Assembly: GCA_963756605.1 (NCBI GenBank)
Contig: CAVWOT010000010.1
Coordinates: forward strand, 186,001 to 250,000
Length of the DNA: 64,000 bases
DNA from: Bog-159 sp963756605
GTDB taxonomy: Bacteria > Acidobacteriota > Terriglobia > Bryobacterales > Bryobacteraceae
Direction: 5' to 3'
Made by a program: the position numbers and the translations under genes. The notes under the pieces were generated by a model. That model was not told the origin of the DNA and did no database searches. It worked only from the letters and a program-made list of their open reading frames with translations. Below, one piece after another: positions 10,190-18,352 of the stretch (its first letter is position 1; each line of letters opens with the position of its first letter).

Positions 10190-10763
10190 TCATGGCGCTT
10201 CCCAATCGAGGGCATAGATCTCGTCGGTTTCGACGCTGCGCGCCGTGATGACGGAATTGTTTGGAGCTGGCGCGACCCAGTAAGTCAGGCGCAAGCCCCT
10301 CAGGGCCGCGATGCGGTCCGTCTTTCGGTCGCGCACGCGCACCCTCCACCAGGACGCATCGTCGCCAATAGTGCTGTAGAACAAGTATTCACCATCCCGG
10401 GACCAGCCTGCATAACCGCTCGGCACGCTGGAAAGCTCGGACTGCTTCTACGTTCCAGAATCGTAGAGCACGATCTTCCAACCAGAGGTCGACACACCCG
10501 CGATGAATCGTCCATCGGGCGACCATTTGGGGAGACCACATCCCGCCCGAACCCGGCAAGGCTGACACGCGACCCGTTTTTGGGTCCACCAGATGAACGA
10601 ACGCCGCGGTGCGAGGCGTATTAGGGTACACCCGAAAGCAAGCGACGCCCCGTCCGGCGACCAGGATGGGTCCTAGTCGCCAAGCTCGCCGCCCTCTCCG
10701 TTGGTTACCCGCCTGAGCGCGCTGCCATCGACGGATACTATGTAGATCCTGTCGTGGTTCCAC
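10190..10763 (-). pseudogene. PD40/TolB-like propeller remnants
   Basis: The minus strand carries pieces of a WD40-like (PD40) propeller in several frames. 'GYAGWSRDGEYLFYST' and 'VRVRDRKTDRIAALRGLRL' lie in 10426-10190, which ends 'TARSVETDEIYALDWEAP'. 'WSPDGRFIAGVSTSGWKI' lies further upstream in another frame. The ending is typical of the large acidobacterial winged-helix or kinase proteins with C-terminal TolB-like propellers. At least two frameshifts or stops interrupt it. It continues directly from the propeller blades fused to the beta-helix gene at 10673-12196, so both are parts of one former propeller domain. Confidence 0.65.
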
Positions 10764-12196
10764 TCCTGCGCTCCAAAAAATCCAATCTGCTTCCCATCCG
10801 GAGACCAGTGAGGCATGGCGGCCTGAAACGAACGTGAAGTTAGTTGCAGGCGCTGGCTACCATCAGCCGCGCTCCTCCAAAGCGATCCATCCGGCACCGC
10901 AACGTGGGCAACCCATTTTCCCATCCTTGGAGAATTCGAGGTCACTCCCGTACCGCAGGGTGCGCCGGCGGTGTTCGCGGAGATCGTGTCGCTGAGGAAG
11001 GACGCCAGGCCATCGCTATGAATGGCGCCCTGTGCGCCGCCGGCACTGTCCGGATCGGTCGTCTGATTCTGCGCGATGGTCGATCCGGTTGCGGTGAGGG
11101 AACCCAGGAAGCCATTGAACACCGCCGCGCCGACTCCGCCGGCCGAGGCGTTGCCGACAGCCGTGTTTCCGGAGAATGTGCTGTTGGTGATGGCGGCCGT
11201 GCCGTTGTTCAATAAGCCGGCGCCGGTGGTTGACGCGGTCGTCGTATTATTGGAAACCGCACACTGGTTCAGCGTGGGCGCTGCGCCCACGGTATTCGAG
11301 ATGCCTGCGCCAAGCGCCGCGCTATTGGCGGTGACCACGCAGTTGGAGAGCGTGAGCGTACCGTCATTGCGGACGCCGCCTCCACCCCAGGCCGGATCCG
11401 TGTTGGCGCCGTTTTCGATGGTGACGTTGGAAATCGCGACGGTGTTTCCGGCGGTCACGTCGACCACGCTTCCGGTTAAGCCCGTGCCGTTGATCTGGAC
11501 GTCGGCCGGATTGCCGGTGGCGCCGGTAATCGTCACCCCTTGGTTTATGGTCAGAAGCTCGTTGTAGGTGCCCGCCGCCACTGCGATGATGTCGTTCTGC
11601 GCGGCGGCCAAGGCGGCCGAGATAGTTGGATACTGCGCCGGAACCTGCAGGGCCGCCGGAACGTGAACCGTTATCGTGGCGGACGCCGTTCCCAGGTTGG
11701 CGATCTGGTCCGATTGGATGACGCCCGTCGTCGCGGTGCCGGAAATATTCGCGTCGGCGATGACGTTCACGCTGAACGAGCAGAACGACTGGCCGTTGGC
11801 GGGGTTTAAGCTAATTCCGGATACGTTAACCAGCGTGATCGGCAGCGCAGAAATCGTTGCGCCGCAGGAGTTGTTGGCCACTAGAGGGGTGGTGGTGAGA
11901 ACGCCGGACGGCAGCGGAATGACAAATTGGATGTTCGTGAAAGCCTGCGTGGTGTTGTTCACGATGACCATGGTCAGGGTGGCGTTTCCGCCGAGTGGAA
12001 CGGGCGAAGGCGCAAAGCTCATGCTGAAGGCCGGTTGGCTGGGCGGGGATTGGCCGAAAGCGGCTGCGCCGGCAAGCATCAGAAGCGCGGCCAAGCATTG
12101 AGCCAGGCACGTGCGGCGCGCGGCGAGATAGAAAACCGGCTTTTCAGGAACGCATCCCGTACCGGCGTGCAGTTGTATTCGATCTGAAGTCAACAT
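10673..12196 (-). CDS. Secreted parallel beta-helix protein with foreign propeller tail
   Basis: The start at 12196 is chosen because 'GAAGGAG' precedes the ATG by a few bases. After a signal segment ('CLAALLMLAGAAAFGQ') comes an Ig-like 'FAPSPVPLGGNATLTMVIVN' domain. A pectate-lyase-like right-handed beta-helix of the choice-of-anchor type follows ('NDGTLTLSNCVVTANSA', 'NNGTAAITNSTFSGNTA'). These helices are extracellular. At about 10930 the helix stops in mid-rung ('DTISANTAGAPCGTG') and the frame runs into PD40 blades ('SLWRSAADGSQRLQL', 'PHWSPDGKQIGFFG', 'RIYIVSVDGSALRRV'). The protein is therefore a chimera formed by deletion or recombination. The expected C-terminal anchor is missing, so it may not be functional. 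Confidence 0.7.
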   Translation of the reverse strand: MLTSDRIQLHAGTGCVPEKPVFYLAARRTCLAQCLAALLMLAGAAAFGQSPPSQPAFSMSFAPSPVPLGGNATLTMVIVNNTTQAFTNIQFVIPLPSGVLTTTPLVANNSCGATISALPITLVNVSGISLNPANGQSFCSFSVNVIADANISGTATTGVIQSDQIANLGTASATITVHVPAALQVPAQYPTISAALAAAQNDIIAVAAGTYNELLTINQGVTITGATGNPADVQINGTGLTGSVVDVTAGNTVAISNVTIENGANTDPAWGGGGVRNDGTLTLSNCVVTANSAALGAGISNTVGAAPTLNQCAVSNNTTTASTTGAGLLNNGTAAITNSTFSGNTAVGNASAGGVGAAVFNGFLGSLTATGSTIAQNQTTDPDSAGGAQGAIHSDGLASFLSDTISANTAGAPCGTGVTSNSPRMGKWVAHVAVPDGSLWRSAADGSQRLQLTSRSFQAAMPHWSPDGKQIGFFGAQEWNHDRIYIVSVDGSALRRVTNGEGGELGD

Positions 12197-12361
12197 AGTT
12201 TCTCCTTCGGGCGTTTTCTCCTCAGGGCGCAAAGAGAAGGCGCGGCAGTCCGTTGTGCGCGAGTTCAAAAGATACCGTCGCTAGCGAAAATCGCCCTACT
12301 CACTTTTGAAAGGTGCGAGTAGGGGGACGAACTCGGAAACAAAAGTGGGGGGAAAACTAAT

Positions 12362-12876
12362 TTATTTTTGCCGTCGAATCCGCGGGTTGCCATCGCGAAC
12401 GCTTGCATGGCCCAGCAGCATCTGGATCTGCTCCAGCTCGCCGCCGGCCGTGCGGCATAATTTTGCAGCCGTTCTTCTACAATCATGAGGCGCGATCCCC
12501 GCGACGCCGGCCGCCTTCGCATAAGGCCGGAGCATCTGCCAGACGACCTTCTCGGACAGCACATTGCCCGCACTTGGTCGCCGCGAATCACGCGCCGGAA
12601 TACGTAGCCGTCTACCACGCCGGCGGGGGCGATCCAGGCATCGATGGCTACCTTCACCCAAGTCGGCATCGGGATGGTCCGAACGCGCCCGTGCTTCCCA
12701 TACAGATCCACGATGCACCACCGGCCATCCCGCTGCTGTATGTGCCCCATCGTAAGCGCAGCCACCTCGGACCGGCGCAATTCGCAGCCCAGGAGCACGG
12801 CGAGGATGGCGCGGTCGCGCGGGCCTTTCAGCGTCGTGATGTCCGGCGTGTTCAGCAGCGCTTGGGCCTGTTTCTA
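12362..12876 (-). pseudogene. Tyrosine recombinase catalytic-domain remnant
   Basis: Coding begins abruptly after a TAG at 12876 with 'KQAQALLNTPDI', then 'LLGCELRRSEVAALTMGHI' containing the first catalytic Arg. Further on are 'WCIVDLYGKHGRVRTIPMP' and, after a one-base frameshift near 12570, 'KVVWQMLRPYAKAAGVAGIA', 'PHDCRRTAAKLCRTAGGELE' and 'QIQMLLGHASV'. Expected HxLR appears as HDCRR. The end is degenerate and no catalytic Tyr region is readable. The N-terminal core-binding domain is missing. It faces the plus-strand integrase fragment at 12879, apparently a recombination junction. A homologous fragment lies at 33115-33256. Confidence 0.75.
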
Positions 12877-12878
12877 AG

Positions 12879-13238
12879 AATGTGTGTTTTCCGTCCACTG
12901 GACGCAGCCTTAAACCTAAACCCACCGTTTGGCTATTCCCCGGCGGGAGAGAGCACACTGATATCGAGCATCCTATAAATGATAAGGTTGTCTGGCAGGC
13001 TTGCGAGCGGGCCGCTCACCGCGCCGGCATTGACAAGCCCATTCACCCACACACTTTCCGCCACTCGTTTGCCACCCATCTATGAGAGGCGGGCACCGAC
13101 ATACGGACCATCCAAATCCTGCTTGGGCATAGTGACCTAAAAGCTACCACCATCTATTGGCACCTGTCGCGGCGACACCTGCAGGAGACGGCCAGTCCGC
13201 TGGACGCGCTCACGCTGGATTCCAGCACGCCGGCATAG
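12879..13238 (+). pseudogene. IS91-associated integrase, C-terminal half with in-frame TGA
   Basis: The frame reads 'PTVWLFPGG', 'INDKVVWQACERAAHRAGI', 'HPHTFRHSFATHL' (HxxR box), then TGA at 13083-13085. It continues in the same frame as 'EAGTDIRTIQILLGHSDLKA' and 'TTIYWHLSRRHLQ' (catalytic Tyr region) to TAG at 13236. Family members have Leu or a similar residue at the TGA position. Truncation at the 5' side removes the core-binding domain and first catalytic Arg. The stop is 4 bp before the GTG of the IS91-family transposase, the usual arrangement of this integrase-transposase pair. Confidence 0.8.
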
Positions 13239-14328
13239 AACCGTGAGCCGGCCCCCGCTGGAGGTGGCCGATGTAATCCGCGCCGCTGCACCCGCTTTCA
13301 TCCAGCGCGGCCTGAGCTGTTTCGACCGCCAGCATTTAAAGGCGCTGAACGCCATGCAGCGTTGTCGCACCGCAGCTCTCGGCGGCCATGTGGAGGAATG
13401 CTCGCGGTGCGGGCTACGGACCATCTCCTACAATTCGTGTCGCAATCGCCACTGCCCAAAGTGTCAGGGCAACGCCCGCTGCCGCTGGCTCCGGGCCCGA
13501 CCAGCAGAACTTTTGCCTGTGCGCTACGTGCCCGTCGTCTTCACCTTGCCGCACGCACTGGCCCCCTTGGCCTTAGCCAACCAGAAAACGATTTACACCC
13601 TGCTGTTCCGCCTCCGCGCCGAAACCTTGATAGCCTTCGCACGCGACCCGCGACTACTCGGCGCCGAGATCGGCTTCTTCAGCGTTCTCCATACCTGGAA
13701 CCAGAAATTAGAGCATCATCCGCACGTACATTCCGTGGTTCCGGTAGGTGGCATTTCGCCCGATGGCTCCCGCGGGGTCCGGCCGCGTTACAACTTCTTT
13801 CTCCCAGTCAAAGCCATGGCCACCGCCTTCCGCGGCAAGTTCCTCGACGCCCTGCGCAAAGCCTTTGCCGCAGGCGCACTGCATTTTCCCGGACCGTTGA
13901 AAAACCGGTCCACACCCCGAGCCTTTTCCGCGCTACTCCGCCCATGCTGCCGCCACCAGTGGGTGGTCTACGCCAAACGACCATTCCGCGGCCCGGAGCA
14001 CGTTCTCCGGTACCTGGGCAATTACACGCACCGTATCGCCATCTCCAACCACAGACTGGTTGAACTGGAGAACGGGCCGGGGAGCTTTCGCGGGCGCGAT
14101 TCGGCCCATAACAACAAGAAACGAGTGATCACGCTTCGGGTCGAAGAGTTTCTGCGGCGCTTCTTTCGGCATATCCTCCCTGGCAACTTCGTCCGCATCC
14201 GGCATTTCGGATTCCTGGCCAACCGGCCACGCCAGCAGCGGCTTGCCATCTGTCGCAAGCTGCTAAACCTATCCCAACTGCCGGCCAGCGCGAGCGGATC
14301 TACCGGGACGCCATCCGGTAAGGCAACG

Positions 14329-14347
14329 TAAATAAATAAGATTTACA
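14329..14347 (+). repeat. Left terminal inverted repeat of the ISAzo13-type element
   Basis: Pairs with 15586-15604 at 18 of 19 positions; the single mismatch is at position 12. Confidence 0.85.
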
Positions 14348-14354
14348 AGTAACG

Positions 14355-15560
14355 TTAAGCATTTGGATGAATTGTGTAGTTCCATTCGCCATGGAATTTG
14401 TCAGGATTCAGGTTGACATGAGCGAACTCTTCATCCGTGATCTTTCGTCCAACGGGGTACTTGCGGTGATCCAGGCGGCAGGTCACTTTTAAGCCTTTGG
14501 CCGTCGTCGTCCCCGCGATCAGCCGCACCACCGTCTCGTAATCACGCAGCGGCTCGCCGCGCCAGTTGGACGAGATGAAGGAAAACAAGCGGTGCTCCAC
14601 TTTGTTCCATTTGCTGGTGCCTGGCGGAAAATGGCAGACGGTCAACGTCAGTCCCGTTTGGTCGGCCAGTCGCTGCAACTCCCATTTCCACAGCCGCAGG
14701 CGCCAGCCGTTGCTGCCACCGCCATCGGCGGTAATCAGCAACCGTCGCGCGCACAGATACAGGCGGTGGCCCTCGGCGCGCCACCAGCCGCGGATGGAAG
14801 CCACAGCGAATGCGCCCGTGTGGTGGTCCGTGCCTACATTGACGAACCCGGCGTTGCGTCCCAGGTCATAGATGCCGTAGGGATAGGCGCGGGGCACCTC
14901 GGGACCGGGAAAGTCATGTCCCTGGACCTTGTGCGCCGTTCCCGTTTGGCGCCACTGGCGGCCCTGGTTCTGGTAGTTGCCGACTAATTCCTTCTTTTTG
15001 GTGTCTACGGAGATCACCGGCTCGCCCGCCCGCAAAGCACGTTTCACGGCGCGGTTGATATGACCGAACTGCGCATCGCGATCGGGATGGTCATCCCCCT
15101 CCTCGGTCTTGCGGTTGCCCTGCAGGCTGAAGCCATCTTCCCGCAGGAGTTGGGTGACTTTGGTATGGCTCACCGGGTGGTGCCGGGCCGTCAGTTCCGC
15201 CGCCAATGTGCGGGTACTCTTGCAGGTCCAGCGCAGTGGTGACTGCGGATCGCCGCGGGCCGTGGGCTCCACCATGTCGTCCAAGGCGGGTGCTAGGTCC
15301 GGATCGTTCAAGGTCAACGCGTGTCGTCCGCCGCCCTCGTGGCGAATCCGACCGGGGGCCAGCGGTGCGGCCTGCAGTTCCTCAACACCTTTGCTCAACG
15401 TGACGCGCGACAAACCACAGGCGCGGCTGACCCGCGAGACACCGCCATAGCCTAGTTCCACAGCTTTGCCGGCGGCCACCAAGCGGCGGGCATGCTCATC
15501 CAAATGCGGCCACATGCCCGCAAAGTACTGGGTGAGTTGGGCATCGGTGTCCATACCCAA
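14355..15560 (-). CDS. ISAzo13-type DDE transposase
   Basis: The 401-residue protein fills the element. Its N-terminal helix-turn-helix region reads 'GGVSRVSRACGLSRVTLSKG', followed by a second DNA-binding part ('STRTLAAELTARHHPVSHTK'). The catalytic DDE core shows D in 'VISVDTKKKELVG', D in 'LLITADGGGSNGWRLR' and E in 'GTSKWNKVEHRLFSFI'. The length and motifs agree with ISAzo13-family transposases, which move by cut-and-paste. The frame has no stop or frameshift, so the element could still be active. The start at 15560 lies 45 bp inside the right terminal repeat. Confidence 0.9.
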   Translation of the reverse strand: MGMDTDAQLTQYFAGMWPHLDEHARRLVAAGKAVELGYGGVSRVSRACGLSRVTLSKGVEELQAAPLAPGRIRHEGGGRHALTLNDPDLAPALDDMVEPTARGDPQSPLRWTCKSTRTLAAELTARHHPVSHTKVTQLLREDGFSLQGNRKTEEGDDHPDRDAQFGHINRAVKRALRAGEPVISVDTKKKELVGNYQNQGRQWRQTGTAHKVQGHDFPGPEVPRAYPYGIYDLGRNAGFVNVGTDHHTGAFAVASIRGWWRAEGHRLYLCARRLLITADGGGSNGWRLRLWKWELQRLADQTGLTLTVCHFPPGTSKWNKVEHRLFSFISSNWRGEPLRDYETVVRLIAGTTTAKGLKVTCRLDHRKYPVGRKITDEEFAHVNLNPDKFHGEWNYTIHPNA

Positions 15561-15585
15561 CTTGATACCACAACAGCATGGTAGA

Positions 15586-15604
15586 TGTAAATGTTATTTA
15601 TTTA
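15586..15604 (-). repeat. Right terminal inverted repeat of the ISAzo13-type element
   Basis: Reverse complement of the left repeat with one mismatch; followed by the second CG of the presumed target duplication. Confidence 0.85.
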
Positions 15605-15981
15605 CGACGCCTAACGACTTCTGGCGCTGCCCGAACTGCGGCGGCATCATGGTCATTGTGGAACGTCTCACTGCGACCCAGCTATTTCTGCGCTCTCCCC
15701 CACCGAACGAGGAGGCAGCTTGAAGACAGATGGTTGTCCGCCTACACGCGAAACCGTGGCATCAGCGATAGGTGTGTGTCGGCGGCCTCCGCAGTATGCC
15801 AGACGCAGCCAAAGGCTTGGCGCCCAGACCAAAAGCCGCACTGCCAATCCACCATCAAAACGGCCGCGCGCGTTCTGCCTCGACAGATTCTCACGTCCCA
15901 CGACTTCCCCCGCTTTAATTTCCATTGAAATCCCATAAAGAGCCGCGTCTGCTGCAAACGCGAGCAGCTTCCTCCATCACG

Positions 15982-16055
15982 CTGTATCGAAAGCGACCCG
16001 CACAAGCTCCTCTCACACTTCCGCCACTTGTTTTGCTGGGTCGCTTCCGATACAG
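15982..16055. repeat. 18-bp inverted repeat downstream of IS91 transposase
   Basis: CTGTATCGAAAGCGACCC at 15982-15999 pairs with GGGTCGCTTCCGATACAG at 16038-16055 (17 of 18), with a 38-nt loop. No T-run follows. It lies about 260 bp beyond the end of the split IS91-type transposase gene. It might be the subterminal hairpin of that element, or an unrelated repeat. The stretch 15724-16185 shows no gene. Confidence 0.45.
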
Positions 16056-16185
16056 CACTAAGTGACATCAGGCCGTGAATGCCGTCCCGCCTGCGGCTGG
16101 GCCGGCATTACACCGACACGCGCGCAATGCGGCAAACTTGATGGCGAGCATCCCGAATTCAGTCTACGTAAGCCGCGGAAGGGCG

Positions 16186-17499
16186 CTACGGCGTCTGGAA
16201 TCGCTCCGCGTATCCGCTCGCGTGTAGCAGGTGGTCGGCGTCTTGGAAACCCAAGACCTCGGCTATGGCTTTCTTCTTGTCGGAAGCTTTCTCGTAGTAT
16301 GCCGCTGTGATCTGATGACCGATGAAATAGGCAAGATCGGCAGGCCGGCCATTCACCCCACTTCCGTACATCCACTTGGAAGTGTCGGTGCCGTGCATCT
16401 CTTGACTGAACTGCCTCCACAACTCGCCCTCATGCTCGAGACCATATTTCGTACGCGGCTCATCAACCGCTTGTCCGCAAGTCAATTCTGCGAGAAAGTC
16501 GGCGCTGCCTTCTCTCAGGGCGGCGGCAAGCAGCGTTTTTCCCTCCGTTTTCTGCTGATAATGGATGAGTTCATGTGCGACGGTGCAGGGTATGGCCGTC
16601 ACAGAGCCGATCGCGTCCCGGCGCCATTGGCCGAGTTCATCGACCGGGGCATTCGGTCCTTTGCCGAACATTTCTGCTCCGATCAAAAGGCTGGGACCTG
16701 TTGTTCCAGCCGAGTTCATTCTGCCAATAACGAAGTAAACGTCCGGAAAAGTAGCCGGAGCGTACAGATCTTTCATTTTGCGGAAGGAAGCTCGAATCTT
16801 CGGGGTCAGGTCCCTGATTTGCTTCGGCTGGGGTACGCACGGCGGCGTAATATCGAGGGGCGCTTTTCACCATGTTCCAAAGATCAAGTCCCGAATGAAT
16901 CCGCGCGAATATGAAGTCCTGCAATCCTGGGCTCCGCGCCGAAAATATTCATTCTCGATCACCACATCTGGCTGGGTTGAGGCTTGGAGTTTGTCCATCA
17001 CTGTCCAAAAAAGATCAATGTCTGTTGTGATGATGGCCATTCGTTCCGGGTCGGCGTGCGTGCGCTCGTACTCACGCTCATTCTCTCGTACCCTTTGAAA
17101 TATAGGCGCAAATTCAGCGCTCGTGCGAACCGATTCCAGGTCCGTATCCGCCTTCATGTGCTCCGGATTGCGAAAACCCAACCCGGCTGCCCGGTCGAGA
17201 TACGCGATGGCTTTGCGGGCGTCCCCGGCAAGCGCGGCGGAACAAGCCGCATTGTATGCATCCTCGTCGCGATCCAGGCCCGCCGAAAACCCCTCATCGA
17301 ATAAGCGCAGCGACTCAGCATAATTCCTGCTCTCGTACTCTTTCATTGCCTGCGCTGCGAGAGCGTACCTTGACTTCTGTGTCGTTCGCTCTGCTTGCTG
17401 CTGGGTTGAATTGGTCTGCGCCGGACCTGATTGCAAGAGCAGCGCGAACACGGCGGCAATGAAAGCGCGCGCTGAGCAGAGCTTTGGATCAGTACACAT
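16186..17499 (-). pseudogene. TPR plus DUF2268 metallopeptidase-like protein, two frameshifts
   Basis: The N-terminal piece (17499 to about 16895) has a signal peptide ('ARAFIAAVFALLLQSGPAQ') and TPR-like helices ('ESRNYAESLRLFDEGFSAG', 'AYNAACSAALAGDARKAIA'). The middle piece, 'AQDFIFARIHSGLDLWNMVK', is in another frame, and the last piece (about 16800-16186) is in a third. The last piece contains 'LYAPATFPDVYFVIGRM' and the zinc site HExxH in 'PCTVAHELIHYQQ', with Glu in 'ALREGSADFLAEL', as in DUF2268-type predicted Zn proteases. The frames change near 16895 and 16800. The order and continuity show one former gene of about 440 residues. The start at 17499 lies just below a tandem 17-bp repeat. 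Confidence 0.75.
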
Positions 17500-17506
17500 C
17501 GGCTTA

Positions 17507-17540
17507 TTTAAGCAGTTTACCAATTTAAGCAGTTTACCAA
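17507..17540. repeat. Two perfect tandem copies of a 17-bp sequence
   Basis: TTTAAGCAGTTTACCAA occurs at 17507-17523 and 17524-17540 with no gap. It lies immediately upstream (minus strand) of the ATG at 17499, so it could be a regulatory site or a slippage duplication. Confidence 0.6.
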
Positions 17541-17722
17541 TTATTCGGGCCGAGGCGTCGGCGTGACTCAGCGCGGTGGAGTGATCGCCCGCGACCGCTC
17601 CGGATACATTCTTCCTCTAAAGTGCAGAGCGGCGAGCCTCGGGCCGAGACCAGCAGGCTTAGGCGAACCGTCGGCACACTGCCCATTGTATCCGGGGGTG
17701 AGATCAAGCCACCAGGCAGATC

Positions 17723-18146
17723 CTATTCCACTCGATCCTTGGCTTTCGCTTCCCCCGAACTCTGCCATTGCATGTTCTCCGGGGAATCGGTTCCGCCGCG
17801 CTTCAGGGGCACGACGTGATCAACAACATATCCGGGGCACGGGCCGGCCGTCGGCCCAGTTGCTGGGCAGGGATGCAAGTTTCGGAAGGCATGCCGTGCG
17901 CTCGAACGGCGCCGAATCCGGCCCGCTGGGCGTCCGCTCGCACGTAACGCAGTAGGTTGAACGGTGCTGTCCGCTCGTGTTGGCGGCCGGCGAGGCATCC
18001 CAAGTCTGGCAGTAGTCGGCCCGCCGCGACTTCGGGCGCCCCTGGTCGCGTGGTTCGCTACGGACGTACCGGTGTGAAACGTTGGCGGGTGCGATTGGGG
18101 CGATCAACAGGGCAAGTGTGCCAACCCGGAACAGGAGCGAGGTCAT
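17723..18146 (-). pseudogene. Secreted HNH endonuclease-like protein, frameshifted
   Basis: The upstream frame starts at 18146 ('MTSLLFRVGTLALLIAPIAP', a signal peptide; an alternative ATG lies at 18191) and reaches 'STYCVTCERTPSG'. The downstream frame continues 'RIRRRSSARHAFRNLHPCPA' and 'CPGYVVDHVVPLKRGGTDSP', then 'ENMQWQSSGEAKAKDRVE'. The VDHVVPLxxGGxDxxxNMQW block is the HNH catalytic and metal region. A one-base shift near 17935 separates the Cys-containing N-terminal part from it. Full-length relatives are about 130-150 residues and exported; their targets are unknown. Confidence 0.7.
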
Positions 18147-18352
18147 CGCGAGAACAAAATGCACACGGCCGGCCAGCAGGGCGCAACGCAAGTTCGAGGG
18201 CCTGCGCCCGCCACGGGCCGAACGATCGCTAATGATAACGCCGTCGTGCCCTCAGTCGATGCTCTGCGTCGGGACTCCAACGGCGATATTATATCGCCAA
18301 GAATCATTGTGATGGTCGCTAAGTTTGAGGTTGCGCGCGGAGACTCCGCCGC

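Larger units (their letters stand above)
14329..15604 (-). mobile_element. ISAzo13-family insertion sequence, complete
   Basis: The 1276-bp element has imperfect terminal inverted repeats at 14329-14347 and 15586-15604, both beginning TAAATAAATAA and matching at 18 of the first 19 positions. Flanking CG dinucleotides at 14327-14328 and 15605-15606 fit a 2-bp target duplication. The assignment rests on restoring the interrupted transposase frame; a slightly different boundary cannot be excluded. It encodes one transposase on the minus strand with no obvious damage. Confidence 0.88.
13243..15723 (+). pseudogene. IS91-family HUH transposase split by ISAzo13-type insertion
   Basis: The GTG at 13243 starts a frame that reads into TAA at 14329, which is the first base of the inserted element. 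N-terminal zinc-binding cysteines are visible (C53, C56, C66, C71, C74 in 'EECSRCG...SCRNRHCPKCQ'). The HUH motif is 'HHPHVHSVVPVGG' near residue 158, and the paired catalytic tyrosines are in 'RYLGNYTHRIAISNHRL' near residues 257 and 261. Joining base 14328 to 15607, which removes the element plus one CG duplicate, continues in frame as 'TPNDFWRCPNCGGIMVIVER' and ends '...LRSPPPNEEAA' at 15723. The restored protein is 400 residues, normal for the family, and ends in a second zinc-ribbon-like CPNCG as other members do. Confidence 0.9.
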
